A DNA stretch of 64,000 bases from positions 15,750-79,749 of the forward strand of contig JAYRWH010000067.1 of assembly GCA_041918155.1 (NCBI GenBank), written 5' to 3'. The position numbers and the translations under genes are program-made. The stretch comes from UBA668 sp041918155 (GTDB lineage Bacteria > Actinomycetota > Acidimicrobiia > Acidimicrobiales > Ilumatobacteraceae). The notes beneath the pieces were generated by a model. The model had not been told where the DNA came from. It saw only the letters and a list, made by a program, of their open reading frames with translations, and did not search any database. Numbering within the stretch: position 1 is the first letter of the stretch; every line of letters begins with the position of its first letter. Of this stretch, positions 40,299 through 49,033 are shown piece by piece.

Positions 40299-41572
40299 TG
40301 CTTCCTCCGTTCCATTCGCTCGGCCACCGCTGCCTCGGCGCCATGGTGCGTCGGCTCGTAGTAGCGCTTGTCGCTCTGTTCTGCGGGGAGGTACTGCTGG
40401 GCGACCCACCCGTCAGGGTGGTCATGAGGGTAGTCGTACCCGACTCCGTGGCCGAGGACCTTCGCCCCCTGGTAATGGGCGTCACGCAGATGCGGGGGAA
40501 CCTCGCCGACGGCGCCGGCTTGGACGTCGCTGCGGGCGGTCCAGATCGCCAGGGCGACACGGTTGCTCTTGGGCGCGGTTGCGAGGTGGATCGCCGCCTG
40601 GCTGAGGTTGAGCTGCGCCTCCGGAAGGCCGACATGCTCGACGGCGTGGCCCGCGGCGACGGCGATCAGCAGCGCGTGCGGGTCGGCCATGCCCACGTCT
40701 TCGCTGGCGAAGATGATCATCCGACGGGCGATGAAGCGGGCATCCTCCCCCGCTTCCAGCATGCGCGCGAGGTAGTACACCGCCGCCTGCGGATCACTGC
40801 CGCGCATGCTCTTGATGAACGCGCTCACCACGTCGTAGTGATCGTCACGGCCGTAGCGGAGCGCGCTCGTGCCGAGTGCGGCCTCGACATGGTCCAGCTC
40901 CACCTCGCCCGGGTGGGCCAGGGCGACCGCCACCTCGAGCGCGGTGAGCACCTGGCGACCATCACCGGCGGCCCGGTCGGCGAGGTGGGCGATCGCCGCG
41001 GCTGACGCCGTGCGCCCCTCGGCCTGCAGCCCGCGGGCGATGAGCGTCTCGATGTCGGCCTTGGCGAGCGGTTCCAGCCGGAACAGGGTGCTGCGGCTGC
41101 GCAGGGGCGGGTTGACCTCGAAGAACGGGTTCTCCGTGGTGGCACCGATGAGCGTGAGCGTGCCGTCCTCAACGGCCGGCAAGAGGGCGTCCTGCTGGGC
41201 CTTGGAGAAGCGGTGGATCTCGTCGAGGAACAGGATCGTGCCCCGACCGTGCTCGCCGAGTCGTTGCCGGGCGCGCTCGATCACCTCGCGCACATCCTTC
41301 ACTCCGGCGGTCACCGCGCTCAGCTGCTCGAAGGCTCTCTTCGTCGTGCCCGCTACGGCCAGCGCGAGCGTCGTCTTTCCGGTGCCAGGCGGGCCCCAGA
41401 AGATCGCGCTGGTGAGACGGTCTTGCTCGACGAGGCGGCGTAAGGGCTTGCCTGCGCCGACGAGATGGGTCTGGCCGACCACGTCGTCGAGCGTTTGTGG
41501 GCGCAGTCGGGCGGCGAGCGGGGCCTGGCTGCGCAGCCGATCCTCCGCGGCCGCGCTGAACAAATCGGCCAT
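40295..41572 (-). CDS. rarA: Replication-associated recombination protein A (AAA+ ATPase)
   Basis: RarA (MgsA) is an AAA+ clamp-loader relative acting at stalled replication forks. The 425-residue protein has RLRPQTLDDVVGQTHLVG, Walker A WGPPGTGKTT, Walker B ILFLDEIHRF, the sensor GATTENPFFEVN and the C-terminal tetramerisation region (SDPQAAVYYLARMLEAGEDARFIARRM). The ATG shares one base with the Nudix stop. A longer upstream frame is spurious. Confidence 0.95.
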   Translation of the reverse strand: MADLFSAAAEDRLRSQAPLAARLRPQTLDDVVGQTHLVGAGKPLRRLVEQDRLTSAIFWGPPGTGKTTLALAVAGTTKRAFEQLSAVTAGVKDVREVIERARQRLGEHGRGTILFLDEIHRFSKAQQDALLPAVEDGTLTLIGATTENPFFEVNPPLRSRSTLFRLEPLAKADIETLIARGLQAEGRTASAAAIAHLADRAAGDGRQVLTALEVAVALAHPGEVELDHVEAALGTSALRYGRDDHYDVVSAFIKSMRGSDPQAAVYYLARMLEAGEDARFIARRMIIFASEDVGMADPHALLIAVAAGHAVEHVGLPEAQLNLSQAAIHLATAPKSNRVALAIWTARSDVQAGAVGEVPPHLRDAHYQGAKVLGHGVGYDYPHDHPDGWVAQQYLPAEQSDKRYYEPTHHGAEAAVAERMERRKQ

Positions 41573-42051
41573 CAGCCGTACACCTGTGGTGGTTGGCCCG
41601 GGTGCTGGCCAAGCACGATTTGGTAAGGGCTGCGACGCCATGCGGGCACATGGTCGATCAGCCAATCGGGGTCGACCCACTTCCAGGCAACGAACTCGCT
41701 GCCGTCAGGCGCGGGCTCCACATCGGGAGTGACGGTGTGGAACGTGAACCATCGCTGTGCCTGACCGATGCGGTGGTGGATGCCGCCCTTGGCCCGCTGT
41801 ACCTCCAGCGGCCACTCGTAGACGAGCCATTCGGGATGCTCACTGATGTACTCGACGTCGCGGTCGCCGAGGCCGGTCTCCTCCTCCAGCTCGCGCCAGG
41901 CCGCGTGTAGCGGCAATTCCCCGTCCCTCAATCCGCCTTGGGGAAGCTGCCATGTGTCGGGTGTATCGGCGCGCTCGAACGCCATCACCTGGTGCGTCGT
42001 GGGATGCCGCACGACGATCACCACGCCCGCTCGGAAGTGCGCACTCGGCAT
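41572..42051 (-). CDS. Nudix hydrolase (RppH-like)
   Basis: The 159-residue protein holds the Nudix box GGLRDGELPLHAAWRELEEETGL. The N-terminal HFRAGVVIVV and DTWQLPQGGL and the later VYEWP and GIHHRIGQAQRWFTF segments recall RppH, which removes pyrophosphate from RNA 5' ends or splits dinucleoside polyphosphates. The substrate is inferred. ATG 42051 is supported by a -10 hexamer 7 nt upstream; cassette 2 begins only 7 bp beyond that hexamer. Confidence 0.85.
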   Translation of the reverse strand: MPSAHFRAGVVIVVRHPTTHQVMAFERADTPDTWQLPQGGLRDGELPLHAAWRELEEETGLGDRDVEYISEHPEWLVYEWPLEVQRAKGGIHHRIGQAQRWFTFHTVTPDVEPAPDGSEFVAWKWVDPDWLIDHVPAWRRSPYQIVLGQHPGQPPQVYG

Positions 42052-42058
42052 GCCCGTC

Positions 42059-42064
42059 ACCGTA
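42059..42064 (-). promoter_or_regulatory. -10 TACGGT, leaderless promoter of the Nudix-rarA operon
   Basis: TACGGT on the minus strand ends 7 nt before the ATG at 42051. The left terminal repeat of cassette 2 starts at 42071, where the -35 region would lie. Confidence 0.5.
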
Positions 42065-42086
42065 CCCGCCCCACCCCCCATCCTGT

Positions 42087-42130
42087 GTTTGAAGCCTTCG
42101 GCGCGGTCGTCGCGCTAGATCCTTCAGACG
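42087..42130. repeat. Palindrome A, left end of cassette 2
   Basis: GTTTGAAG at 42087 pairs imperfectly with CTTCAGAC at 42122. The left arm continues CCTTCGGCGCGGT, identical to the inverted right end of the cassette. The right arm is degenerate. Confidence 0.8.
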
Positions 42131-42138
42131 CGGCCCGG

Positions 42139-43074
42139 TCACGATCCGTTTGAAGGCTGTGGCGCGGGATGCGCCCGCGAGCCTTCAAACGGTGGCATGA
42201 AGCGGCGCAGGGTCCGATCTATGACGGTGTCGGACATGGCCCACGTGATCTCGATCGGGATCCAGCCGGACAGGACGAGTTCGTTCTGCCGGACGGCATC
42301 ACGGTGAAGGTCGCTGGACAAGCGGTGGAAGCCGAATCCGTTGCCTTCGAGGTACAGCTTCCTTTCGGGCCAAGCGAAGTCAATTCGGTACCTCGCTCCG
42401 TCGATCACGACGCGATGCTGCTGTGTCGGCCGAGGCAGACCTGCTTTCTGGATGACGCGGGCAATCCGCGCCTCGAGCGGGCTCTCACCCGGGTCATAGC
42501 CGGGAAGGCGCGCCGCGAGCACCGAGCGCAGTGCTTTGACCGACCTCCCCGGTGCCGGCCGTGTACGGCTCACCCGGTCACGCAGCTCCTCTAGATCGAG
42601 ACGACGCGCCCGCACGAAGTGGTCGACCAGCTCACCGAGTGCTTTCAGCGTCAACACGCCGCTCAGGTCGATCGTGGTCCGAAGCGGAGACGTGCAGCGG
42701 ATCCCACGGACAACGATGACGTCCCCGGGCTCGAGCGTCCCGCTGCGGTGCGACACAACTCCGGGTAGATCAAGCGGGTGGTCGAGATCGCCGGTCACAT
42801 GAATACCCTCGAGCTCCGGGGCCGGCGCACCTTGCACACGTGCCGACGTTCCGTGCGAGATCGCGGCCCGTTCGCCAACGGACAACGCGACGGCGCGCAC
42901 GGCTTGCATCCATGTCGGTGGGGAGCCAGCGATCGCGACCACGCCGCGCCGCACAGCGCGGTACCGCCCGCTCCGCGAGCGCCACTTCATCTGACTCGCA
43001 CTCAGCCCGCCCGCCCGTGCCGCGTCGGCACTCAGCAGTCCGTCATGGCGCTCGGCCCAGTCCTCCGGTCGCAT
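42139..43074 (-). CDS. DUF559/AbiEi-type protein (Vsr-like nuclease fold)
   Basis: The 311-residue protein has an N-terminal winged-helix segment (DGLLSADAARAGGLSASQ), a middle part (PLRTTIDLSG, as in AbiEi proteins), and a C-terminal DUF559-like domain: SPLEARIARVIQKAGLP, RYRIDFAWPERKLYLEGNGFGFHR and LHRDAVRQNELVLSGW. Glu, Asp and Glu positions fit a PD-(D/E)XK/Vsr-like core. ATG 43074 is taken; an in-frame GTG is at 43092. The last 16 or so codons (FEGSRAHPAPQPSNGS) are encoded by palindrome B, so the original C-terminus may have been replaced. Confidence 0.72.
   Translation of the reverse strand: MRPEDWAERHDGLLSADAARAGGLSASQMKWRSRSGRYRAVRRGVVAIAGSPPTWMQAVRAVALSVGERAAISHGTSARVQGAPAPELEGIHVTGDLDHPLDLPGVVSHRSGTLEPGDVIVVRGIRCTSPLRTTIDLSGVLTLKALGELVDHFVRARRLDLEELRDRVSRTRPAPGRSVKALRSVLAARLPGYDPGESPLEARIARVIQKAGLPRPTQQHRVVIDGARYRIDFAWPERKLYLEGNGFGFHRLSSDLHRDAVRQNELVLSGWIPIEITWAMSDTVIDRTLRRFMPPFEGSRAHPAPQPSNGS
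42146..42192. repeat. Palindrome B inside the 3' end of the DUF559 gene
   Basis: Perfect 13-bp arms CCGTTTGAAGGCT and AGCCTTCAAACGG enclose a 21-bp centre with GGCGC/GCGCC. It is read through by the coding frame. Confidence 0.92.
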
Positions 43075-43096
43075 CCGGGGCCTCCGTTCCACTCAG

Positions 43097-43142
43097 CGTT
43101 TGAAGCCGCGCGGGCGCGAACCGCGCCGAAGGCTTCAAACGG
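43097..43142. repeat. Palindrome C, right end of cassette 2
   Basis: Arms CGTTTGAAGCC and GGCTTCAAACG (perfect 11 bp) enclose a second stem GCGCGG/CCGCGC. It lies upstream of the DUF559 gene, between it and the aspS stop. Confidence 0.92.
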
Positions 43143-43193
43143 TTGGGGGTGGGGGAAGCGGTGGGGCCTGGAGCCCGATCGAGAATCTGGAGG

Positions 43194-44936
43194 CTAGGCC
43201 TTGGGTGGGAGAACGCGGATGCCGAGCTCGTCGAGCTGCTTCTGGGCAACCGGGGTCGGCGCGTTGGTCATCGGATCGGCGCCGGATTGGGTCTTGGGGA
43301 AGGCGATCACCTCGCGGATGTTCTCCTCGCCCGCGAGGATCGCCACCAGGCGGTCGATGCCGAACGCGAAGCCACCGTGCGGCGGGGCGCCGAAGCGGAA
43401 CGGATTGAGGAAGAACCCGAACTTCTTCTGGGCCTCCTCGTCGCTGATCCCGAGCAGCGAGAAGATGCGCGCCTGCAGCTCGGGCTGGTGGATTCGGATC
43501 GAGCCCGACCCCAGCTCCCACCCGTTGAGCACCAAGTCGTAGGCCTGGCTGCGCACGTTCATCGGGTCGGTCTCCAGCATGTGCACATCCTCGGGATGCG
43601 GCTGGGTGAACGGGTGGTGGCCGGGCTTCGGCCGACCGGTGACATCGTCGACGCCGACGAACATCGGGAAGTCGACCACCCACAGGTAGCGATACGGCCC
43701 TTCGAACACCGGCGGCCGGCCGATGTCGTTGCGCAACTGGCCAAGCACCTCGCAGGTCGTGCTCCATGTGTCGGCCACGACGAGCAGCAGGTCGCCCGGC
43801 TTCGCGTCCAGCCGCGCGGTCAGCTCGGCGCGCTCGCTGTCGCTGATGAACTTGGCGACCGGCGACTCGAACGTGCCGTCGGCGGCGACCTTCAACCACA
43901 CGAGGCCCTTGGCGCCCATCTGCTTGGCGCGGTCGGTCATGTGGTCGAGCTTGTTGCGGCCGTACTCCTCGGCCTTGCCCGACGCGTTGATGCCCTTGAT
44001 GCTCGCAGCACCAGTGAAGGCCTTGAACTCGGTGGCGGCGAACACATCGGTGAGCTCGGCGAGCTCCATCGCGAAACGCATGTCGGGCTTGTCGACGCCG
44101 AAGCGGTTCATCGCTTCGTGCCACGTGATCTTGATGATCTCGCCGGGCTCCTGCCCGGCGGCGCGGGCGGCGGCCAGCACGGCGGCACCGATCGCCGTGT
44201 GCACGTCGTCCTGGCTGACAAAGCTCATCTCCGCGTCGAGCTGCATGAACTCGTACTGCCGGTCCGCACGAAGGTCCTCGTCGCGCAGACAGCGGGCGAG
44301 CTGGTAGTAGCGGTCGATGCCGGCCACCATCAACAGCTGCTTGAACAGCTGCGGGCTCTGCGGCAGGGCGTAGAACGAACCCGGCTGCTGGCGGCTGGGG
44401 ACGATGAACTCGCGAGCGCCTTCGGGGGTGCTCGGCACGAGCATCGGGGTCTCCACCTCGACGAAGCCCTGATCCTCCATCGCCCGGCGGATCGCCGAGT
44501 TGACCCGGGCCCGCAGGCGCAGGTTGCGCTGCATGCGCTCGCGGCGGATGTCGATGTAGCGGTGCTGCAGGCGGGTGTTCTCGGCCACTTGGTCGGCGCG
44601 CTCGTTGACCGGGAAGGGCGGCGGTTCGGCGGCGTTGAGCACCTCGACCTCGCACTCCTGGATTTCGATGCCACCGGTGGCGATGCGGTCGTTGAGGTTC
44701 TCCGCCGGGCGGGCCGCGACGACACCCGAGACACGAATCACGTATTCCGGGCGCACATCGACGACGTTGTCGACGACGCACTGGGTGATTCCGCTGTGGT
44801 CGCGCAGGTCGACGAAGGCCAGCTTCTCGCCGTGCTCACGGCGGGTGGCAACCCACCCGGTGAGGGTGACGCGCTGACCGATGTTCTCCGGACGCAACTC
44901 GCCGCACTGGTGGGTACGCATGGACGTGGAAGTCAT
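43194..44936 (-). CDS. aspS: Aspartate-tRNA ligase
   Basis: AspRS charges tRNA-Asp. The 580-residue class II enzyme has the N-terminal anticodon-binding OB domain (about 1-110), motif 2 region FYALPQSPQLFKQLLMVAGIDRYYQLARCLRDEDLRADRQYEF, the bacterial GAD insertion (about 290-410), and motif 3 GGFAFGIDRLVAILAG. Whether it also charges tRNA-Asn cannot be told. The ATG overlaps the hisS stop by 4 bp, so both synthetases share a transcript. Confidence 0.97.
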   Translation of the reverse strand: MTSTSMRTHQCGELRPENIGQRVTLTGWVATRREHGEKLAFVDLRDHSGITQCVVDNVVDVRPEYVIRVSGVVAARPAENLNDRIATGGIEIQECEVEVLNAAEPPPFPVNERADQVAENTRLQHRYIDIRRERMQRNLRLRARVNSAIRRAMEDQGFVEVETPMLVPSTPEGAREFIVPSRQQPGSFYALPQSPQLFKQLLMVAGIDRYYQLARCLRDEDLRADRQYEFMQLDAEMSFVSQDDVHTAIGAAVLAAARAAGQEPGEIIKITWHEAMNRFGVDKPDMRFAMELAELTDVFAATEFKAFTGAASIKGINASGKAEEYGRNKLDHMTDRAKQMGAKGLVWLKVAADGTFESPVAKFISDSERAELTARLDAKPGDLLLVVADTWSTTCEVLGQLRNDIGRPPVFEGPYRYLWVVDFPMFVGVDDVTGRPKPGHHPFTQPHPEDVHMLETDPMNVRSQAYDLVLNGWELGSGSIRIHQPELQARIFSLLGISDEEAQKKFGFFLNPFRFGAPPHGGFAFGIDRLVAILAGEENIREVIAFPKTQSGADPMTNAPTPVAQKQLDELGIRVLPPKA

Positions 44937-46204
44937 GACAGGGCTTTCTTGAGGTGATCGATGAGATCGGTACGGGGGACGGCGGACTGGGTGCCCTCGC
45001 CATCAGGGGTGCGCTCGGCGCGCAGGGGACGCACGACGGCAATGCCGCCTTCGACTTCGTTGCTACCGATGATGATCGCGTAGGTCGCGCCGCTACGGTC
45101 GGCGGCCTTCATCTGGCTCTTCATCGAGCGGTTCTCGTACGCCCGGTCGGCGGAGATGCCGGCGGCCCGTAACTGGGTGGTGATCGCCAGGGCCTCGGCG
45201 CCGCCGGTGGTGTCGACGACGAAGACCGATACCCCCGTGGCGGGCGCGGCGAACACGCCCTCGTCATCGCACGCGAGCAGGGTGCGATCGAGGCCGAGCG
45301 CGAACCCGATACCTGGGGTTGCCGGCCCGCCGAGCGACTCGACGAGGCCGTCGTAGCGGCCGCCGCCGCCGAGCGCGTTCTGCGCCGAGTCGAGCGTCAG
45401 GCCCTGGAACTCGAATGTGGTGTGGCGGTAGTAGTCCAGCCCGCGGACGAGCCTCGCGTCCACGGTGAACGGGATGCCGAGGGTCGTGAGCCCGGCCTGA
45501 ACCGCGGCGAAGTGGGCCGCGGCCCGCTCGCTGTAGAACTCGGCGATGCCCGGCGCGCCGGCGATGACCACCCCGTCCTGCTCTCGCTTTGAGTCGAGCA
45601 CCCGCAACGGGTTCTTCTGCAAGGTGACCTTGCTGTCGTCGCTCAGCGCGTCGATGTTGGCCTCGAAGTGGGCCCTCAGGGCGGCGACATAGTTGGCGCG
45701 ATCGTCGGGCTCGCCGAGCGAGTTGACGAGCAGCTTCACCTGCTGCAGCCCGAGCGCGCGATAGAACTCCCACCCGAGCGCGATCACCTCGACGTCCAGG
45801 TTGGGGTCGTCGGCGCCGAGCACCTCGATACCTACCTGGTCGAACTGGCGGTAGCGGCCGCGCTGGGGCTTCTCGTAGCGGAACTGCGAGCCGTGATACC
45901 ACACCTTCCACGGCGTGAGTGGGCGGTGTTGCACGAACGCGCGGCACACCGACGCGGTGAGTTCCGGACGCAGGGCGATGTGGCGCCCACCTTTGTCGAC
46001 GAAGTCGTACATCTCCTTGGTGACCACGTCGGTGGCGTCACCGATGCGCTGGAACACCCCAAGGTCTTCCAGGAGCGGCGAGATCGCCTGGCCGTAGCCG
46101 GCGCCCTCGACGACCCGCGCGAACACGTCCACGAAGCGGCGCCAACGGGCCGATTCGGGCGGCAGGATGTCTCGCATCCCCGGGCTGGTCTGGAACTCGG
46201 GCAC
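44933..46204 (-). CDS. hisS: Histidine-tRNA ligase
   Basis: HisRS charges tRNA-His. The 423-residue protein has motif 1 (GMRDILPPES...), LRPELTASVCRAF, motif 2 FRYEKPQRGRYRQFDQVGIE, the histidine signature LVRGLDYYRHTTFEF, motif 3 GIGFALGLDRTLLA and a C-terminal anticodon-binding domain (about 325-420). GTG 46204 has a -10 hexamer 8 nt upstream. Confidence 0.96.
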   Translation of the reverse strand: MPEFQTSPGMRDILPPESARWRRFVDVFARVVEGAGYGQAISPLLEDLGVFQRIGDATDVVTKEMYDFVDKGGRHIALRPELTASVCRAFVQHRPLTPWKVWYHGSQFRYEKPQRGRYRQFDQVGIEVLGADDPNLDVEVIALGWEFYRALGLQQVKLLVNSLGEPDDRANYVAALRAHFEANIDALSDDSKVTLQKNPLRVLDSKREQDGVVIAGAPGIAEFYSERAAAHFAAVQAGLTTLGIPFTVDARLVRGLDYYRHTTFEFQGLTLDSAQNALGGGGRYDGLVESLGGPATPGIGFALGLDRTLLACDDEGVFAAPATGVSVFVVDTTGGAEALAITTQLRAAGISADRAYENRSMKSQMKAADRSGATYAIIIGSNEVEGGIAVVRPLRAERTPDGEGTQSAVPRTDLIDHLKKALS

Positions 46205-46212
46205 GGTTCACA

Positions 46213-46218
46213 AGGCTA
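46213..46218 (-). promoter_or_regulatory. -10 TAGCCT, leaderless promoter of hisS-aspS
   Basis: TAGCCT on the minus strand ends 8 nt before the GTG at 46204, in the 57-bp gap after rel. Confidence 0.5.
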
Positions 46219-46261
46219 CCGGCCGTGGCGGCCCCGCCCCGTGGACGTTTGCGCGCGACGG

Positions 46262-48484
46262 TCAGCCGCCCTTGCCCGGCACCAACCGGTAGGCGTCGTA
46301 GACCGAGTCGATGTGCTTGATCGTGCGCAGGACTGCGTCGAGGTGCGAGGGGTCGGCCATCTCGAACTCGAAGCGCATGCGGGCAACGCGATCGTGGCCG
46401 GTGTGGGTGCTGCAGGCGACGATGTTGACGTGCTGCTCGCTCAGCGAGTTGGCCACGTCGCGCAGCAGGCGGGAGCGGTCGAGGGCCACCACTTCCACGC
46501 CGACCTGGAAGAGGGCCTCGCCGTGCTCGTTGTCCCATTCGACATCGATGAGCCGCGAGGCCTGCTCGGCCATCAGGCTGACAGCGTTGGCGCAGTCGGT
46601 GCGGTGCACCGACACTCCCCTGCCACGCGTGACGAAGCCGACGATGTCGTCGCCCGGAACCGGGGTGCAGCAGCGCGAGAGACGCACGAGCACGTCGTCG
46701 AGGCCCTCCACGTGCACGGCCGCCTCGTTGCGAGCACGCCGATGCCCACGGTGAGGCAACACCGGAGGTGCCTCGACGTCTTCGGGCACCTCGTCGCCGG
46801 TCTGGAAATGGCGGGCCACCTTGCCGGCGATGCCGCGCGCCGACACATGGTTCTCGCCGATCGCGGCGAGGAGCGAGTCCAGGTCGGAGTAGGACGCCGC
46901 CTCCATCTCCTGCGCCAGCGCCTCGTGGTGCCAGACCTTCTGTACTGGCAGGCCCTCTCGGCGGAACTCCTTGGTGAGCTCCTCGCGGCCGGAGTCGATC
47001 GCGTCCTCACGCCGTGAGCGCGAGAACCACTGCCGGATCTTGTTGCGGGCACGGGGCGACTCGACGAACTTCAGCCAGTCCTGCGACGGGCCGGCGGATT
47101 CGACCTTCGACACGAAGATCTCACACGTATCGCCGCTGCTCAGCACATGATGCAGCGGTACGAGGCGGCCGTTGACCTTCGCGCCGATGCACTTGTGACC
47201 GACCTCGGTGTGCACTGCGTAGGCGAAGTCGACCGTGGTGGAGCCCACCGGCAGGGTGACCACCTTGCCCTTGGGCGTGAACACGAACACCTCGTCCTGT
47301 TCCAGGTCGGTCTTCAGGTTCTCCATGAACGCCGCCGGGTCGCTGACCTCGGCCTGCCAATCGATGATGCGGTTCAGCCAGTCGATGTCGGAAGTGGTGG
47401 TGTCGTCCTTGTACGCCCAGTGCGCGGCGACACCCCATTCGGCGCGGTGGTGCATCTCGCTCGTGCGGATCTGCACCTCCAGCACCTTGCCGCCAGGCCC
47501 GATCACCGTCGTGTGCAGGCTCTGGTAGAGATTGAACTTGGGCATCGCGATGTAGTCCTTGAAGCGGCCCACGACCGGCTTGTAGCGGCCGTGAATACAC
47601 CCGAGCGCGGCATAACAGTCCTTCACCGAGTCGACGATCACACGGATGGCGACGAGATCGAAGATCTCGTCGAACTCGCGATCCTTCTGCACCATCTTTT
47701 CGTAGATGCTCCACAGGTGCTTCGGGCGGCCGGTTACATCGGCGGTGATGTTCAGCTCGTCGAGCCGGGCCTTCACCTCCGCGATCGCCTTGGCGAGGAA
47801 CACCTCGCGTTCGGGCGAGCGGGTCGACACGAGGTGGTCCAGCTCGGCGAAGCGCTTCGGGTAGAGGGCCGCGAAGGCAAGATCCTCCAGCTGCTGCTTC
47901 AGTTCCTGCATGCCGAGGCGGTGGGCCAGCGGTGCGTAGATCTCGAGCGTCTCGTGGGCGATGCGCTGCTGCTTCTCACTCGGCATCGCCGCGATCGTGC
48001 GCATGTTGTGCAGGCGATCGGCCAGTTTGATGATGAGGACGCGCAGGTCGCGGGCCATCGCGACGAGCATCTTGCGCATCGTGGCGGCCTGCTGCGCCTC
48101 CTTCGAGTCGAACTGGATCCGCTCGAGCTTGGTGACGCCATCGACAATCTGGGCGACCTGCGGACCGAAGTTCGCCTCCACGTCGGCGAGCGTGATCTCG
48201 GTGTCCTCGACCGCGTCGTGCAGCAGCGCGGCCGCCAGCGACACCTCGTCGAGCCCGAGGTCGGCCACGATGCGAGCCACCGCCAGCGGATGGTTGATGT
48301 AGCTCTCGCCACTGCTGCGTACCTGGTGGCGGTGGGCTTCCTTGGCCGTCTCGTAGGCGCGGTTGATCATCGCTACCGGCGCCTTGGGGTGGCGGCGCTT
48401 GTACGCGTGCAACAGGGGCGTCAGCTCCTCGGCCGTCGCGTTCTGGTGGCGCCGCCACGGCAGAACACGATCGACCGCCGCCAT
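46262..48484 (-). CDS. rel: Bifunctional (p)ppGpp synthetase/hydrolase Rel
   Basis: Rel makes and degrades the stringent-response alarmone (p)ppGpp. The 740-residue protein has an HD hydrolase domain (about 45-190, HD pair at 89-90 in LLHDAVEDT), a synthetase domain (RVIVDSVKDCYAALGCIHGRYKP...FKDYIAMPKFNLYQSLHTTV), a TGS domain (VFVFTPKGKVVTLPVGSTTVDFAY), a zinc-finger-like CC region (RLSRCCTPVPGD) and an ACT domain at the end. It seems intact for both activities. The start shares a base with the apt stop. Confidence 0.97.
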   Translation of the reverse strand: MAAVDRVLPWRRHQNATAEELTPLLHAYKRRHPKAPVAMINRAYETAKEAHRHQVRSSGESYINHPLAVARIVADLGLDEVSLAAALLHDAVEDTEITLADVEANFGPQVAQIVDGVTKLERIQFDSKEAQQAATMRKMLVAMARDLRVLIIKLADRLHNMRTIAAMPSEKQQRIAHETLEIYAPLAHRLGMQELKQQLEDLAFAALYPKRFAELDHLVSTRSPEREVFLAKAIAEVKARLDELNITADVTGRPKHLWSIYEKMVQKDREFDEIFDLVAIRVIVDSVKDCYAALGCIHGRYKPVVGRFKDYIAMPKFNLYQSLHTTVIGPGGKVLEVQIRTSEMHHRAEWGVAAHWAYKDDTTTSDIDWLNRIIDWQAEVSDPAAFMENLKTDLEQDEVFVFTPKGKVVTLPVGSTTVDFAYAVHTEVGHKCIGAKVNGRLVPLHHVLSSGDTCEIFVSKVESAGPSQDWLKFVESPRARNKIRQWFSRSRREDAIDSGREELTKEFRREGLPVQKVWHHEALAQEMEAASYSDLDSLLAAIGENHVSARGIAGKVARHFQTGDEVPEDVEAPPVLPHRGHRRARNEAAVHVEGLDDVLVRLSRCCTPVPGDDIVGFVTRGRGVSVHRTDCANAVSLMAEQASRLIDVEWDNEHGEALFQVGVEVVALDRSRLLRDVANSLSEQHVNIVACSTHTGHDRVARMRFEFEMADPSHLDAVLRTIKHIDSVYDAYRLVPGKGG

Positions 48485-49011
48485 CAGTAGTGCACCAGGC
48501 TCTCGATGGGCCGGCCTTGCAGCCGCTCCCGCCCGCCCAGCTCGTCGAGCTCGATGAGAAACCCGAGGCCGACGACCTCTCCGCCCAGCGCTTCCACCAA
48601 CCGACACGTCGCCTCGGCCGTGCCACCGGTGGCGAGTACGTCGTCGATCACCAGGATGCGCTCACCCGGATGGATCGCATCGCGGTGGATCTCGAGCTTG
48701 TCGCTGCCGTACTCCAGCGAGTACTCCTCGCGCACCACGGCCCACGGCAGCTTGCCCGCCTTGCGCACCGGGATGAAGCCGGCGTGCAAGCGGTAGGCGA
48801 CGGGGGCGGCGAGGATGAAGCCTCGTGCCTCCATGCCGAGCACCCGATCGACCCCGACGCCGGCGAAGCGGTGCACCAGCTCGTCGACCGCCCGCGAGAA
48901 TCCGCCGGCGTCGCCGAGCAGGGGTGTGATGTCGCGGAACGTCACACCAGGCTTGGGGTAATCGGGAATCTCCCGGACCAGTTTGGTGAGCCACTGACCA
49001 TCGTGCGCCAT
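48484..49011 (-). CDS. apt: Adenine phosphoribosyltransferase
   Basis: Apt salvages adenine to AMP with PRPP. The 175-residue protein has IPDYPKPGVTFRDITPLL, GMEARGFILAAPVAYRL, RKAGKLPW and the PRPP motif ILVIDDVLATGGTA. The apt-rel-hisS order downstream of secDF is widely conserved in actinobacteria. The ATG has no ribosome-binding site; a -10 hexamer lies 6 nt upstream. Confidence 0.96.
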   Translation of the reverse strand: MAHDGQWLTKLVREIPDYPKPGVTFRDITPLLGDAGGFSRAVDELVHRFAGVGVDRVLGMEARGFILAAPVAYRLHAGFIPVRKAGKLPWAVVREEYSLEYGSDKLEIHRDAIHPGERILVIDDVLATGGTAEATCRLVEALGGEVVGLGFLIELDELGGRERLQGRPIESLVHY

Positions 49012-49017
49012 GGCAAG

Positions 49018-49023
49018 AGGGTA
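49018..49023 (-). promoter_or_regulatory. -10 TACCCT, leaderless promoter of apt-rel
   Basis: TACCCT on the minus strand ends 6 nt before the apt ATG, just below the secF stop. Confidence 0.55.
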
Positions 49024-49033
49024 CCGCTCGCGG

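Larger units (their letters stand above)
42071..43152. mobile_element. Palindrome-bounded cassette 2 carrying a DUF559-type gene
   Basis: Terminal inverted repeats at 42071-42107 and 43120-43152 share CCACCCCC at the outer edge and a 21-bp identical core (42087-42107 against 43120-43140 reversed; it begins GTTTGAAGCCTTCGGCGCGG). One minus-strand DUF559-type gene lies between them. Each end also folds as a palindrome (A 42087-42130, C 43097-43142), and a third palindrome (B 42146-42192) lies in the gene's 3' end. It separates aspS from the Nudix-rarA operon and has the same orientation. No transposase is present and no target duplication was established. Confidence 0.6.
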
